A stretch of 64,000 bases of DNA from Neptunicoccus sediminis (lineage in GTDB: Bacteria; Pseudomonadota; Alphaproteobacteria; Rhodobacterales; Rhodobacteraceae), in contig NZ_MDVX01000012.1 in NCBI RefSeq assembly GCF_001719615.1, positions 124,001 to 188,000 on the forward strand, in the 5' to 3' direction. The position numbers and the translations under genes are program-made. This document shows positions 15,798 to 24,410 of the stretch, in pieces. How positions within the stretch are numbered: the stretch's first letter is position 1; each line of letters begins with the position of its first letter. The notes beneath the pieces were generated by a model. The model saw nothing but the letters and a program-made list of their open reading frames with translations, made no database searches and was not told the DNA's origin.

Positions 15798-17468
15798 ATG
15801 ACAGAGAAACTGCGTCTGACGCTTGCACAGCTTAACCCCACGGTCGGGGATATGGCCGGAAACATGGCCAAAGCGCAAGAGGCCCATGCCGCCGCTGCCA
15901 AAGCAGGCGCGGATATGCTGGTGCTGCCAGAGATGTTCATCACCGGATACCAGACGCAGGATCTGGTGATGCGTCCGGCCTTTGCGGTGGATGCGATGGA
16001 TCATGTGATGATGCTGGCAAAAGTCTGTGACACCGGGCCTGCCATCGGTGTTGGCGCGCCATTGCTGGAAGACGATCTGCTGTTCAATGCCTATTACATC
16101 CTGCGCGGTGGAGAGATCATCGCCACCCTGCGCAAACACGAACTGCCCAACACCCATGTCTTTGACGAGGTGCGCCAGTTCAGTTCCGGCCCCATCGCCG
16201 GCCCTTACAGTCTGGGAAATGTGCGCATTGGCACCCCGATCTGCGAAGATGCATGGCATGTGGATGTGCCCGAGGCGCTGGCGGAATCCGGTGCGGAAAT
16301 TCTGGTGGTGCCCAACGGGTCGCCTTACTACCGCAACAAATACGACCGGCGGTTTTCTGCCATGGTGTCCCGTGTGATCGAGAACGACCTGCCGCTGGTT
16401 TATCTGAATATGGTGGGCGGTCAGGACGATCAGGTGTTTGACGGCGGTTCTTTTGTTTTGAACCGCGGCGGCAAGCTGGCGCTGCAAATGCCCCTGTTCG
16501 ACGAGGCGATCGCCCATGTAGACTTTGAAAAAGGACCGGAGGGCTGGGAGGCGCTTGACGGTGAGAAAATCGTGCCTGTAGATGAATGGGAGCAGGACTA
16601 CCGCGTGATGACGCAAGGGTTGCGGGATTACATGGGCAAAACCGGATTCAAGAAGGTGCTGCTGGGGCTGTCCGGCGGGATTGATTCCGCCATTGTTGCA
16701 ACGATTGCGGTGGATGCGCTCGGCGCGGAAAACGTGCGCTGCGTGATGCTGCCGTCCGAATACACCGCACAGGACAGTCTTGACGATGCCGCCGAGCTTG
16801 CCGCCAATCTGGGGGTGAAGCTGGACACCATCCCGATCAAGGCGGCCCGTGGTGCCGTGACCGAAACACTGGCGCCTTTCTTTGAAGGGTTGGAACCGGA
16901 TGTGACTGAGGAAAACATCCAGTCCCGCCTGCGCGGTCTGCTGTTGATGTCCCTATCCAACAAGTTTGGTGAAATGTTGCTGACCACCGGCAATAAATCC
17001 GAAGTGGCGGTGGGCTATGCCACCATCTACGGCGATATGGCGGGGGGCTATAACCCGATCAAAGACCTTTATAAGATGCGGGTGTTTGAAAGCTGCCGCT
17101 GGCGCAATGCCAACCACCGCGACTGGATGATGGGGCCCAAAGGCGCGGTCATTCCGGTGAATATCATCGACAAACCCCCGACTGCCGAACTGCGCGAAGA
17201 TCAGAAAGATTCAGACAGCCTGCCGGAATATGAGGTGCTGGATGCCATTCTCGAACTGCTGGTGGATCAGGACCTGTCAGTGGCCGAGATTGTCTCGCTC
17301 GGGTTTGACCGCGCTGTGGTCAAGCGGATCGAGCATCTGGTCTATATCTCGGAATACAAACGCTTTCAGTCTGCGCCCGGTCCGCGCCTGACCCACCGCG
17401 CATTCTGGATGGACCGGCGCTATCCGATTGTGAACCGCTGGCGTGATACCAGCGGTGAAGGTCTCTAG
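15798..17468 (+). CDS. nadE: Glutamine-dependent NAD+ synthase
   Basis: This enzyme amidates nicotinic acid adenine dinucleotide to NAD+ using ammonia from glutamine. The 556-residue protein has an N-terminal nitrilase-type amidase domain with the Glu (LVLPEMFITGY), Lys (TLRKHELPN) and Cys (GTPICEDAWH) triad. The C-terminal ATP pyrophosphatase domain has the P-loop LLGLSGGIDSAIVATIA. The start at 15798 (MTEKLRLTLAQLNPTVGD) is chosen over an upstream in-frame GTG at 15786. Length and order of domains are normal. Confidence 0.96.
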   Translation: MTEKLRLTLAQLNPTVGDMAGNMAKAQEAHAAAAKAGADMLVLPEMFITGYQTQDLVMRPAFAVDAMDHVMMLAKVCDTGPAIGVGAPLLEDDLLFNAYYILRGGEIIATLRKHELPNTHVFDEVRQFSSGPIAGPYSLGNVRIGTPICEDAWHVDVPEALAESGAEILVVPNGSPYYRNKYDRRFSAMVSRVIENDLPLVYLNMVGGQDDQVFDGGSFVLNRGGKLALQMPLFDEAIAHVDFEKGPEGWEALDGEKIVPVDEWEQDYRVMTQGLRDYMGKTGFKKVLLGLSGGIDSAIVATIAVDALGAENVRCVMLPSEYTAQDSLDDAAELAANLGVKLDTIPIKAARGAVTETLAPFFEGLEPDVTEENIQSRLRGLLLMSLSNKFGEMLLTTGNKSEVAVGYATIYGDMAGGYNPIKDLYKMRVFESCRWRNANHRDWMMGPKGAVIPVNIIDKPPTAELREDQKDSDSLPEYEVLDAILELLVDQDLSVAEIVSLGFDRAVVKRIEHLVYISEYKRFQSAPGPRLTHRAFWMDRRYPIVNRWRDTSGEGL

Positions 17469-17515
17469 CGCTCCGCGCAGGGATATTTGTCGAAAATGGT
17501 AGGCGGCGCGGCGGG

Positions 17516-18157
17516 TTATTTCCAGTAGGGCGCACGCCAGCCTGCGGCCACGGCTTCGGCTTCGTTGCAAAACCAGCGTTCGCCTTTGGAAGTGGAGATT
17601 TTGGTGCGATTGTACCACGGCGACCAAGGGGCGTGGTAGATTTTGCCCTGGGCCGAGATGTTGCCCTTGATCGCGCAGCCTTCAGGGGCTTTTTGCGCGG
17701 CGACTGTCCAGCGTGCAGCGCGGTAGTCCCACGGTGTTTGCGAGTTGGCCTGCCAGATGCCGCGGCTTTGGGCTTGTGCGGTATCTTGCACGATTTCGTA
17801 TTCGTCCGAGAATTTCAGAAAAGCCCAAGCCATGCCCTGTGCCACCATTTCGCGGGCAATATCTGTTGGTCCGGCAAAGCAACGGGCAATGATGCGGCCA
17901 TAGCCATCGGTGGAAAGTTCCTGACAGGTCACGGTTTTTCCACGTGTAAGCGCGTGAAGCGCCTCTGTTGCGGCAGTTCCGCAGGCCCAGTCCTGTCCGG
18001 TTGCGGTCTTGCAGGTCTGCCCTGCTTCGGGCGCGTCGATGCCGTTGATCCGGTAACGGGTGCCCCCCAGATCCAGCGTGTCTCCGTCTACGATACGCAA
18101 ATTATCCGCAGCCACTGGCGCGCACAGGCAGGCCAGTGCGATCAGCACTCTTATCAT
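17516..18157 (-). CDS. Thermonuclease (SNase-like) family secreted protein
   Basis: The 213-residue protein has a short signal peptide (MIRVLIALACLCAPVAA) and an SNase core: RIVDGDTLDLGGTRYRINGIDAPE and YGRIIARCF, containing the expected Asp, Arg and Glu residues. The C-terminal 60 residues are Trp-rich (WSPWYNRTKISTSKGERWF) and include an excalibur-like HAPWSPWYNRT stretch. The enzyme probably degrades nucleic acids in the periplasm or outside. The frame is open far upstream, but ATG 18157 followed by a signal peptide is the natural start. It is convergent with nadE. Confidence 0.86.
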   Translation of the reverse strand: MIRVLIALACLCAPVAADNLRIVDGDTLDLGGTRYRINGIDAPEAGQTCKTATGQDWACGTAATEALHALTRGKTVTCQELSTDGYGRIIARCFAGPTDIAREMVAQGMAWAFLKFSDEYEIVQDTAQAQSRGIWQANSQTPWDYRAARWTVAAQKAPEGCAIKGNISAQGKIYHAPWSPWYNRTKISTSKGERWFCNEAEAVAAGWRAPYWK

Positions 18158-18307
18158 TGTCCACTCCTCGGTCCTCACCCGTGGTTTAGCTGAACAGAAG
18201 CGGAACTTTAACCTTTTCATTACACATTCGTTAACGGCCTTCGCCCTTGGCCTTTGGCGCGTGGCGCTGTATGAGGGGCGCAGATATATTCCGAAGGTAA
18301 AAACCCG

Positions 18308-19624
18308 ATGACAGTCACCCGTTTCGCACCGTCCCCGACCGGTTTCCTGCACGTTGGAAACTTGCGCACTGCGCTGTTCAACTATCTTATCGCCCGTAAA
18401 GCGGGGGGACAGTTCATCCTGCGTCTTGATGATACGGATCCTGAACGTTCTACGCAGGAATATGCAGACGGTATTCAGCAGGATTTGGAATGGCTGGGCC
18501 TGACGTGGGACCGGATGGAGCGTCAGTCCGAGCGGCTGGAGCGTTACAACGCAGCGGCCGACGAACTCCGCGCCGCGGGGCGGTTTTACGAATGTTTCGA
18601 GACACCGGTTGAACTGGACCTGAAGCGCAAGAAACAGTTGAACATGGGCAAGCCGCCTGTGTATGACCGCGCCGCCCTTGCGCTGAGCGAGGCAGAAAAA
18701 GACGCATTGCGGGCAGAGCGTAGCGGTCACTGGCGGTTCAAGCTGGATCAGGAACGGATCGAATGGAACGACGGTATTCTGGGCGATCTGTCCATCGATG
18801 CGGCCTCGGTTTCCGATCCGGTGCTGATCCGGGGTGACGGACAGTTCCTGTACACGCTGGCCTCTGTTTGTGACGATGTGGATTTCGGCATCACCCATGT
18901 GGTGCGCGGCTCCGATCACGTGACCAACACGGCGACGCAAATCCAGATTATCGAGGCGCTGGGCGGCACGGTTCCCGCCTTTGCCCACCATTCGCTGTTA
19001 ACAGGTCCGCAAGGCGAGGCGCTGTCCAAGCGGCTTGGCACGCTGGCGTTGCGGGATCTGCGCGCACAGGGGATTGAGCCGATGGCGCTGCTGTCGCTGA
19101 TGGCGCGGCTGGGGGCGAATGAACCTGTGGAACTGCGCAGTTCTATGGACGAGCTGATCGAAGGTTTTGACCTGTCGCAATTCGGCTCTGCGCCGACGAA
19201 ATTCGATGTGGCGGATTTGGGACCGATGACTGCCAAGGCGGTGGCTGCGCTACCTTATGAAGAGATGGAGCAGAGCCTTGCCGATCTTGGCGTTCCCGCT
19301 GCTATCGCGCCCGCTTTCTGGGAGGTTGCCCGTGAAAACGTGGCCACCCGTGCCGGTATCGCAGACTGGTGGGCGTTGTGCCGTGACGGTGCCGCGCCGC
19401 TGATTGATGCCGAAGATGCGGATTTTGTAGCCACGGCCAAAGGCTTGCTGCCTGCGCAACCCTGGGACGGCGATAGCTGGAAAAGCTGGACCGCTGCGGT
19501 GAAAGAGGCCACAGGGCGCAAGGGGCGGGGGCTGTTCATGCCGCTGCGCAAGGCGTTGACTGGGATGGAACACGGGCCGGATATGTCCAAACTGATGCCG
19601 CTGCTGCAAAAGCACCGGCTCTGA
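18308..19624 (+). CDS. gltX: Glutamyl-tRNA synthetase
   Basis: Class I aminoacyl-tRNA synthetase of 438 residues with the HIGH-type motif (APSPTGFLHVGNLRTALFNYL) at the N terminus and the KMSKS-type motif (EALSKRLGTLALRDL) near residue 240. Rhodobacteraceae commonly carry two GltX copies. The shorter length and the KMSKS-region sequence would fit the second copy, but this cannot be decided without the other gene. It is followed convergently by the gamma-glutamylcyclotransferase-like gene. Confidence 0.95.
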   Translation: MTVTRFAPSPTGFLHVGNLRTALFNYLIARKAGGQFILRLDDTDPERSTQEYADGIQQDLEWLGLTWDRMERQSERLERYNAAADELRAAGRFYECFETPVELDLKRKKQLNMGKPPVYDRAALALSEAEKDALRAERSGHWRFKLDQERIEWNDGILGDLSIDAASVSDPVLIRGDGQFLYTLASVCDDVDFGITHVVRGSDHVTNTATQIQIIEALGGTVPAFAHHSLLTGPQGEALSKRLGTLALRDLRAQGIEPMALLSLMARLGANEPVELRSSMDELIEGFDLSQFGSAPTKFDVADLGPMTAKAVAALPYEEMEQSLADLGVPAAIAPAFWEVARENVATRAGIADWWALCRDGAAPLIDAEDADFVATAKGLLPAQPWDGDSWKSWTAAVKEATGRKGRGLFMPLRKALTGMEHGPDMSKLMPLLQKHRL

Positions 19625-19633
19625 TCTTTTGCG

Positions 19634-19667
19634 CCGACCGGCCCCGTTCAGGGGTCAGGTCGGGGCG
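19634..19667. terminator. Hairpin between convergent gltX and gamma-glutamylcyclotransferase gene
   Basis: CCGACC-GG-CCCC and GGGG-TCA-GGTCGG form an interrupted stem just after gltX. The stem overlaps the end of the opposing gene and lacks a T-run. Confidence 0.35.
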
Positions 19668-20203
19668 ACAATCCTTGCACCCACCATATTGATATGATCA
19701 TCGACCAGCGCGGTTTCCGTGTCTGACAGAAGTCCTGCGCGGGGGTAAAGCGGCGTTGCGCGGTCGTTCAGGATCGGAGTGTCCCAGCCGCTGGTGGAGC
19801 GGAAGAAATCGCCCACGCCATCTTTGCCAAACACCTGATGAAACCCTTGCACCACGCAATCAAGATAGCTGAGCAGGATCGGATGGTTCAGGTTTTCAGG
19901 CGACACCGCAGCGGCGCTGGCCTTGTACATGGCCACTCCGCGCAACGGTTCTTCGTCAAGCACGAGACGGTCATAGGCGGCTTCGCGCTGGTCCAGCGCA
20001 TCCCAGCCGATGTCCCCCACATCGGCCACCAGTCCGGAAATGGAAGACAGCGGATCGGGTGTCACGCTTAGGAAAGCCACCGCCCTACGCGACGATTGCA
20101 CCCAATGCCGCCGCCAGCCCTGAAGCGTGACGGGGCGCAGGTTCTGATAATTGTGCGTGCCCGCATTCACCAGCGAGCCGTAACCGAAAAAACTGGCGGT
20201 CAT
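19655..20203 (-). CDS. Gamma-glutamylcyclotransferase-like (AIG2/GGCT fold) protein
   Basis: A 182-residue protein starting MTASFFGYGSLVN, the substrate-binding YGSL motif of the GGCT fold. It continues with AVAFLSVTPDPLSSISGLVADV and DQREAAYDRLVL, which contains the Glu expected as catalytic residue. The start at 20203 is chosen so that FGYGSL lies near the N terminus. It begins 4 bases after the M48 peptidase stop, so the two form an operon. The natural substrate is unknown. Confidence 0.82.
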   Translation of the reverse strand: MTASFFGYGSLVNAGTHNYQNLRPVTLQGWRRHWVQSSRRAVAFLSVTPDPLSSISGLVADVGDIGWDALDQREAAYDRLVLDEEPLRGVAMYKASAAAVSPENLNHPILLSYLDCVVQGFHQVFGKDGVGDFFRSTSGWDTPILNDRATPLYPRAGLLSDTETALVDDHINMVGARIVAPT

Positions 20204-20207
20204 CGGA

Positions 20208-20942
20208 TCACCACGCCACGGGCGCACGTCCGCCTTGCGCTTTGGCAGAGTTGATCACCTGAATGGTACGGGCCACCTGATCGAGCCTTTGTGCAGAAGG
20301 CGGGTGTGTGGCCAGCAGTGCCGAAGACCCCCGTGTCCGTTCAAACGTTCTGGCACCAATGGCGGCGTTGTATCCGGCGCGGTCTGCGATATGGGCGGCG
20401 ATGGTATCCGCCTGCAATTCGTATTTCTTGGAATAGCTGCGCCCGCCAATGGCCCCGCCGATGTCCACGCCAACCTGTGCATCACCGCCCCCAACCGCGA
20501 CAAGGATACCGCCCAGCACGGCGCCGGCAAGCTGGTTGTTCTGCGTCTGCTCGATGTGGCGGGCGATCTGGTGGCCGGCCTCATGTCCGAAAACAAAGGC
20601 GATTTCATCGTCGTTGCGGAAGCTGCGCAGCATGTTGACGTTAAAGGTGATAATCGGTCGGCCATCGCGCCCGATGGTCTGATAGGCGTTCGGCGGCTCG
20701 CTCGGGTCGGTGTTCACCTTGACCTGAAAATCACAGAAATTGCGCGGTTTGTTGGAATGGAACGACCGGCAAACCGATTCCGCCACAGGCTCCACACGGG
20801 CCGCCACACGATAATAGGCGTTCACGCTTGACTGGGTGTCGCGCATCGCAACGGGTTGGCTGCCCTGTTGGGGCAGGGGCGTGGTTGTGGACGTACAGGC
20901 GGCCAGCAAGGCGGTTGCGGCGGTGGCGAGTAATTTGCGCAT
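20208..20942 (-). CDS. M48 family metallopeptidase lipoprotein
   Basis: A 244-residue protein with a lipoprotein signal (RKLLATAATALLAAC). The zinc site is FVFGHEAGHQIARHIEQ (HExxH), with the downstream Glu in KKYELQADTIAAHIA. A glycine-rich segment (LGGILVAVGGGDAQVGVDIGGAIGG) separates them, as in Loi/BepA-like peptidases that act on outer-membrane proteins. The ATG at 20942 gives the signal peptide; upstream in-frame codons are not typical. First gene of a two-gene operon. Confidence 0.9.
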   Translation of the reverse strand: MRKLLATAATALLAACTSTTTPLPQQGSQPVAMRDTQSSVNAYYRVAARVEPVAESVCRSFHSNKPRNFCDFQVKVNTDPSEPPNAYQTIGRDGRPIITFNVNMLRSFRNDDEIAFVFGHEAGHQIARHIEQTQNNQLAGAVLGGILVAVGGGDAQVGVDIGGAIGGRSYSKKYELQADTIAAHIADRAGYNAAIGARTFERTRGSSALLATHPPSAQRLDQVARTIQVINSAKAQGGRAPVAW

Positions 20943-21246
20943 ATGGTCCTCTGTCAGTTGCGGCGAGGGCAGCGGAACGAAACCCTGTTTGATCTTGGTT
21001 TTAATACGTATTCCCCCACAACGGGGCAACTGTTGTGTCGGACACTGCGCGTATAACGGCGGAAAACCGACGGCGCCTGTGCCTATAAAATAGTCATCTA
21101 AACCGCAGGTTAACCATTTCAAGCATTTCTGCGGGGGCCTGAGGTTTTTTACTTCCGCTCAATCAATTCTTCATAGGGAATCGCGCCAAATATCGCTAAC
21201 CTGATGCCACAATCCCCATCAAGGGGGAGCAATCTGGGAGGAAACC

Positions 21247-22263
21247 ATGAAAAATGGTCTGAAAACGCTGGCGCTGGGTGCGCTGGCAGCAAGCATCGCA
21301 TCCGAGGGTTTTGCCGAAGAGTGGAATGTCTCTGTCTGGGGCAAACGCCGCGCCTTTACCGAGCATGTTGAAAAACTGGCAGAGCTGGTCGCTGAGAAAA
21401 CCAACGGCGAATTTACGATGAACGTGTCCTATGGGGGGCTGTCCAAGAACCGTGAAAACCTAGACGGTATTTCTATCGGCGCATTTGAGATGGCACAGTT
21501 CTGTGCCGGTTATCACCGCGACAAGAACCGCACCATCACCGTTCTGGAACTGCCGTTCATCGGGGTGAACAACCTTGAGGAGGAAGTGGCGGTCAGCCAT
21601 GCCGTTTACGCCCATCCTGCTGTGCAGGAAGAAATGGCGCAGTGGAATGCCAAGCTGCTGATGACCTCGCCCATGCCGCAGTATAACATCGTGGGCACAG
21701 GCGAGCCGCGCAGCACGTTGGCCGATTTTGAAGGCATGCGCGTGCGTGCAACCGGCGGGCTTGGCAAAGCGTTCGAAGCGGTCGGGGCTGTGCCGACCTC
21801 TGTTACCTCTGCCGAGGCTTATCAGGCGATGGAATCCGGTGTTGTGGACACTGTGGCCTTTGCCCAGCACGCCCATCTGTCCTTCGGGACGATCAATCAG
21901 GCGACGTGGTGGACCGCGAACCTGAACCCCGGCACAGTGAACTGCCCTATTGTGGTCAATATCGACGCCTATGAGGGTCTGTCGGACGAACACCGCGAGG
22001 CGCTCGACAGTTCGGTGGATGAATCCATTGCCTATTATCTTGAAAACTATGGCAAGCTGCTTGCCAAATGGGACGAGGTTCTGGCCGAAAAGAACGTTGA
22101 AAAAGTCACGATCGCTGAAGAGGAACTGGCAGCGTTCCGGGCCAAGGCCGCCGATCCGATCCGCGCCGAGTGGATTGCCGAGATGGAAGCCCAGAACCTG
22201 CCCGGTCAGGAGCTTTACGATCTGGTGGTAGAGACACTGAAAAAAGAGCGTGCGGGCAACTAA
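21247..22263 (+). CDS. TRAP transporter substrate-binding protein (DctP family)
   Basis: The 338-residue periplasmic binding protein has a signal peptide (LKTLALGALAASIASEGFA). DctP-family signatures include LADFEGMRVRATGGLGKAFEAVGAVPTSV, which carries the Arg that contacts the substrate carboxylate, and MESGVVDTVAFAQHAHL. GGAGGAAACC lies just before the ATG. It leads a three-gene TRAP operon. The ligand is a carboxylate or related acid and cannot be named from sequence. Confidence 0.92.
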   Translation: MKNGLKTLALGALAASIASEGFAEEWNVSVWGKRRAFTEHVEKLAELVAEKTNGEFTMNVSYGGLSKNRENLDGISIGAFEMAQFCAGYHRDKNRTITVLELPFIGVNNLEEEVAVSHAVYAHPAVQEEMAQWNAKLLMTSPMPQYNIVGTGEPRSTLADFEGMRVRATGGLGKAFEAVGAVPTSVTSAEAYQAMESGVVDTVAFAQHAHLSFGTINQATWWTANLNPGTVNCPIVVNIDAYEGLSDEHREALDSSVDESIAYYLENYGKLLAKWDEVLAEKNVEKVTIAEEELAAFRAKAADPIRAEWIAEMEAQNLPGQELYDLVVETLKKERAGN

Positions 22264-22284
22264 TTCCGTTTGCCTGTTCACGAT

Positions 22285-22313
22285 ACGGCCGTCCTCTTCT
22301 TTAAGGGGGCGGC
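22285..22313 (+). terminator. Stem-loop between binding protein and small permease genes
   Basis: GGCCGTCCTC and GGGGGCGGCC form a stem around TTCTTTAA, followed by ATTTTC. Such stems after binding-protein genes usually stabilise the upstream mRNA or cause partial termination, giving excess binding protein. Confidence 0.6.
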
Positions 22314-22340
22314 CATTTTCAACTTTGGGGGAGGTCTCTT

Positions 22341-22970
22341 ATGGCGTCTTCGGCATCCGTTCTACAGGACGATAGCCTTTTAAGCCGGTTGGACAGTTTT
22401 CTGCTGCCAATCGAACGGTTTTGCGCATTGATCAGCGGTATCGCGGTGTTTTCACTGATGTTTCTTGCCGCCTATTCCGTGGTCGGGCGCAAGTTTTTCA
22501 ACAGTCCCCTGTCGGGATATGTGGACTATATCGAGGCGGCCATGCCGCTGATTGCGATCATGGGCGTGTCCTATGTGCAGCGGGACGGCACCCATATCCG
22601 CATGGATATTGTGGTGGCCGCACTAAAGGGGCGGGCGCTCTGGCTGGTGGAGTTCGTGACCGTTGTGATCATGCTGGTGCTGATGCTGGCGCTGGTCTGG
22701 GGGGCTTGGGCCCATTTTGATCGCAGTTTCGATCTGACAAAACCGCTGTGGAGCCGTGACAGTTCGATTGATATCGGCCTTCCGATCTGGCCGAGCAAGC
22801 TGATCGTGCCAATCGCATTCGCGGTGCTTTGCGTGCGTCTGGTGTTGCAAGCCATCGGCTATGGTCGCGCCTTTATTTTGGGGTTGGAACACCCTGTGGC
22901 CGTGCCTCTGGTGATGTCGGTCGAAGAACAGGCCCGCGCGGAAGCGGCCCAACTGGAAGGGCATGACTGA
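22341..22970 (+). CDS. TRAP transporter small permease (DctQ family)
   Basis: A 209-residue protein with four predicted membrane segments and the DctQ-type sequence VGRKFFNSPLSGYVDYIEAAMPLIAIMGVSYVQRDGTHIRMDI. The N terminus is somewhat extended (about 30 residues before the first segment). Its stop TGA overlaps the ATG of the large permease (TGATG). Confidence 0.92.
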   Translation: MASSASVLQDDSLLSRLDSFLLPIERFCALISGIAVFSLMFLAAYSVVGRKFFNSPLSGYVDYIEAAMPLIAIMGVSYVQRDGTHIRMDIVVAALKGRALWLVEFVTVVIMLVLMLALVWGAWAHFDRSFDLTKPLWSRDSSIDIGLPIWPSKLIVPIAFAVLCVRLVLQAIGYGRAFILGLEHPVAVPLVMSVEEQARAEAAQLEGHD

Positions 22971-24367
22971 TGGATAATATTACCATTGGCCTCTGGACGA
23001 CGGGGGGTATGCTGGTTCTTGTGGTGCTCGGGATGCGGGTGGCTTTTGCAGCGGCACTTGCGGGTTTTGTCGGCTTGGTCTGGCTGCGCTGGAACGGTTA
23101 TGATTACGATCCCGCCCGTTTTGGCAAAGCATTGCAGATCAGCGTCAAGATTGCAGGGCAGGTGCCCCATTCCAAGGTCAGCTCCCAAGTTCTGAGCCTG
23201 ATTCCCGTCTTCATCCTGATCGGCTATCTGGCCTATTACGCTAAGCTGACAACGGCCCTGTTCGAGGCGGCCAAACGCTGGATCGCATGGGTTCCGGGCG
23301 GTCTGGCGGTGGCCACGGTATTCGCCACCGCAGGGTTTGCAGCCGTGTCCGGTGCATCTGTGGCAACGGCTGCGGTGTTCGCACGGATCGCCATCCCCGA
23401 GATGCTGAAGATCGGCTACAATAAACAATTCGCCGCCGGAGTGGTTGCGGCAGGGGGCACGCTGGCCTCTCTCATTCCGCCATCGGCCATTCTGGTGATC
23501 TACGCGATTATCGTCGAACAGGATGTGGGCAAACTTTTGCTGGCCGGTTTTGTACCGGGTGTGTTTTCAGCCATTGTCTATGCGGTTCTGATTATCAGCA
23601 TTGCGGTCGGGTTCAAATCCGTCGGCCCGCCGGTGCGCGGCTTTACATGGGGGCAGCGCTTTGCATCCCTGCCAGCGGCGATGCCGATTGTGCTGGTGGT
23701 CGTGGTCATCATCTTCTTCGTTTACAACCCTTTTGGAGAGGCTTGGGGTACACCGACCGAGGGCGGGGCTGTTGGTGCCTTCATCGTCTTCCTGATGGCG
23801 CTCTTCCGCGGGATGCGCCTTGGAGAGCTGAAAGACGCGTTGCTGGAAACGGCCAAGCTGACGGTTATGATTTTTACCATCATCTGGGGCGTGCTGATCT
23901 ATGTGCGCTTTCTCGGGTTTGCCAAACTGCCGGATGCGTTTTCGGACTGGATCACCTCGCTGGACCAGTCCCCCATGCTGACGCTAGTGCTGATCCTGCT
24001 GGCCTATGCCGTTCTGGGCATGTTCATGGATGCGATCGGGATGCTGCTGCTGACGCTGCCGATCACCTATCCGGCGGTTATGGCGTTGAACGGGGGAGAG
24101 ATGGTCTCGGCGGCGGATAGTGCCTTTGGCATGTCCGGCACCATGTGTGGCATCTGGTTCGGGATACTGGTGGTGAAAATGGCGGAGTTCTGCCTGATCA
24201 CGCCGCCCATCGGCCTGAACTGTTTCGTTGTCGCCGGTGTGCGGGACGACTTGACAGTGCAGGACGTGTTTAAAGGTGTAACACCCTTCTTCATCGCGGA
24301 TGGCGTCACAATCGCGCTGTTGGTTGCCTTTCCGGCCATTGTGTTGTGGCTGCCGTCACTGGCGTAA
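22970..24367 (+). CDS. TRAP transporter large permease (DctM family)
   Basis: A 465-residue membrane protein with about 12 hydrophobic segments. DctM motifs include FATAGFAAVSGASVATAAVFARIAIPEML and AAGGTLASLIPPSAILVIYAIIVEQDVGKLLLAGFVPG, plus the C-terminal ITPPIGLNCFVVAGV. It drives Na+-coupled uptake with the binding protein and small permease. A GC-rich hairpin follows the stop. Confidence 0.94.
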   Translation: MDNITIGLWTTGGMLVLVVLGMRVAFAAALAGFVGLVWLRWNGYDYDPARFGKALQISVKIAGQVPHSKVSSQVLSLIPVFILIGYLAYYAKLTTALFEAAKRWIAWVPGGLAVATVFATAGFAAVSGASVATAAVFARIAIPEMLKIGYNKQFAAGVVAAGGTLASLIPPSAILVIYAIIVEQDVGKLLLAGFVPGVFSAIVYAVLIISIAVGFKSVGPPVRGFTWGQRFASLPAAMPIVLVVVVIIFFVYNPFGEAWGTPTEGGAVGAFIVFLMALFRGMRLGELKDALLETAKLTVMIFTIIWGVLIYVRFLGFAKLPDAFSDWITSLDQSPMLTLVLILLAYAVLGMFMDAIGMLLLTLPITYPAVMALNGGEMVSAADSAFGMSGTMCGIWFGILVVKMAEFCLITPPIGLNCFVVAGVRDDLTVQDVFKGVTPFFIADGVTIALLVAFPAIVLWLPSLA

Positions 24368-24372
24368 ATTAG

Positions 24373-24396
24373 GGGGCGGGGATTTTTCCCCGCCCC
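24373..24396. terminator. GC hairpin between dctM and the RTX gene
   Basis: A perfect 10-bp stem GGGGCGGGGA/TCCCCGCCCC closes a TTTT loop between the two convergent genes. There is no long T-run on either side. Confidence 0.55.
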
Positions 24397-24410
24397 GCTT
24401 TGATAACAAG

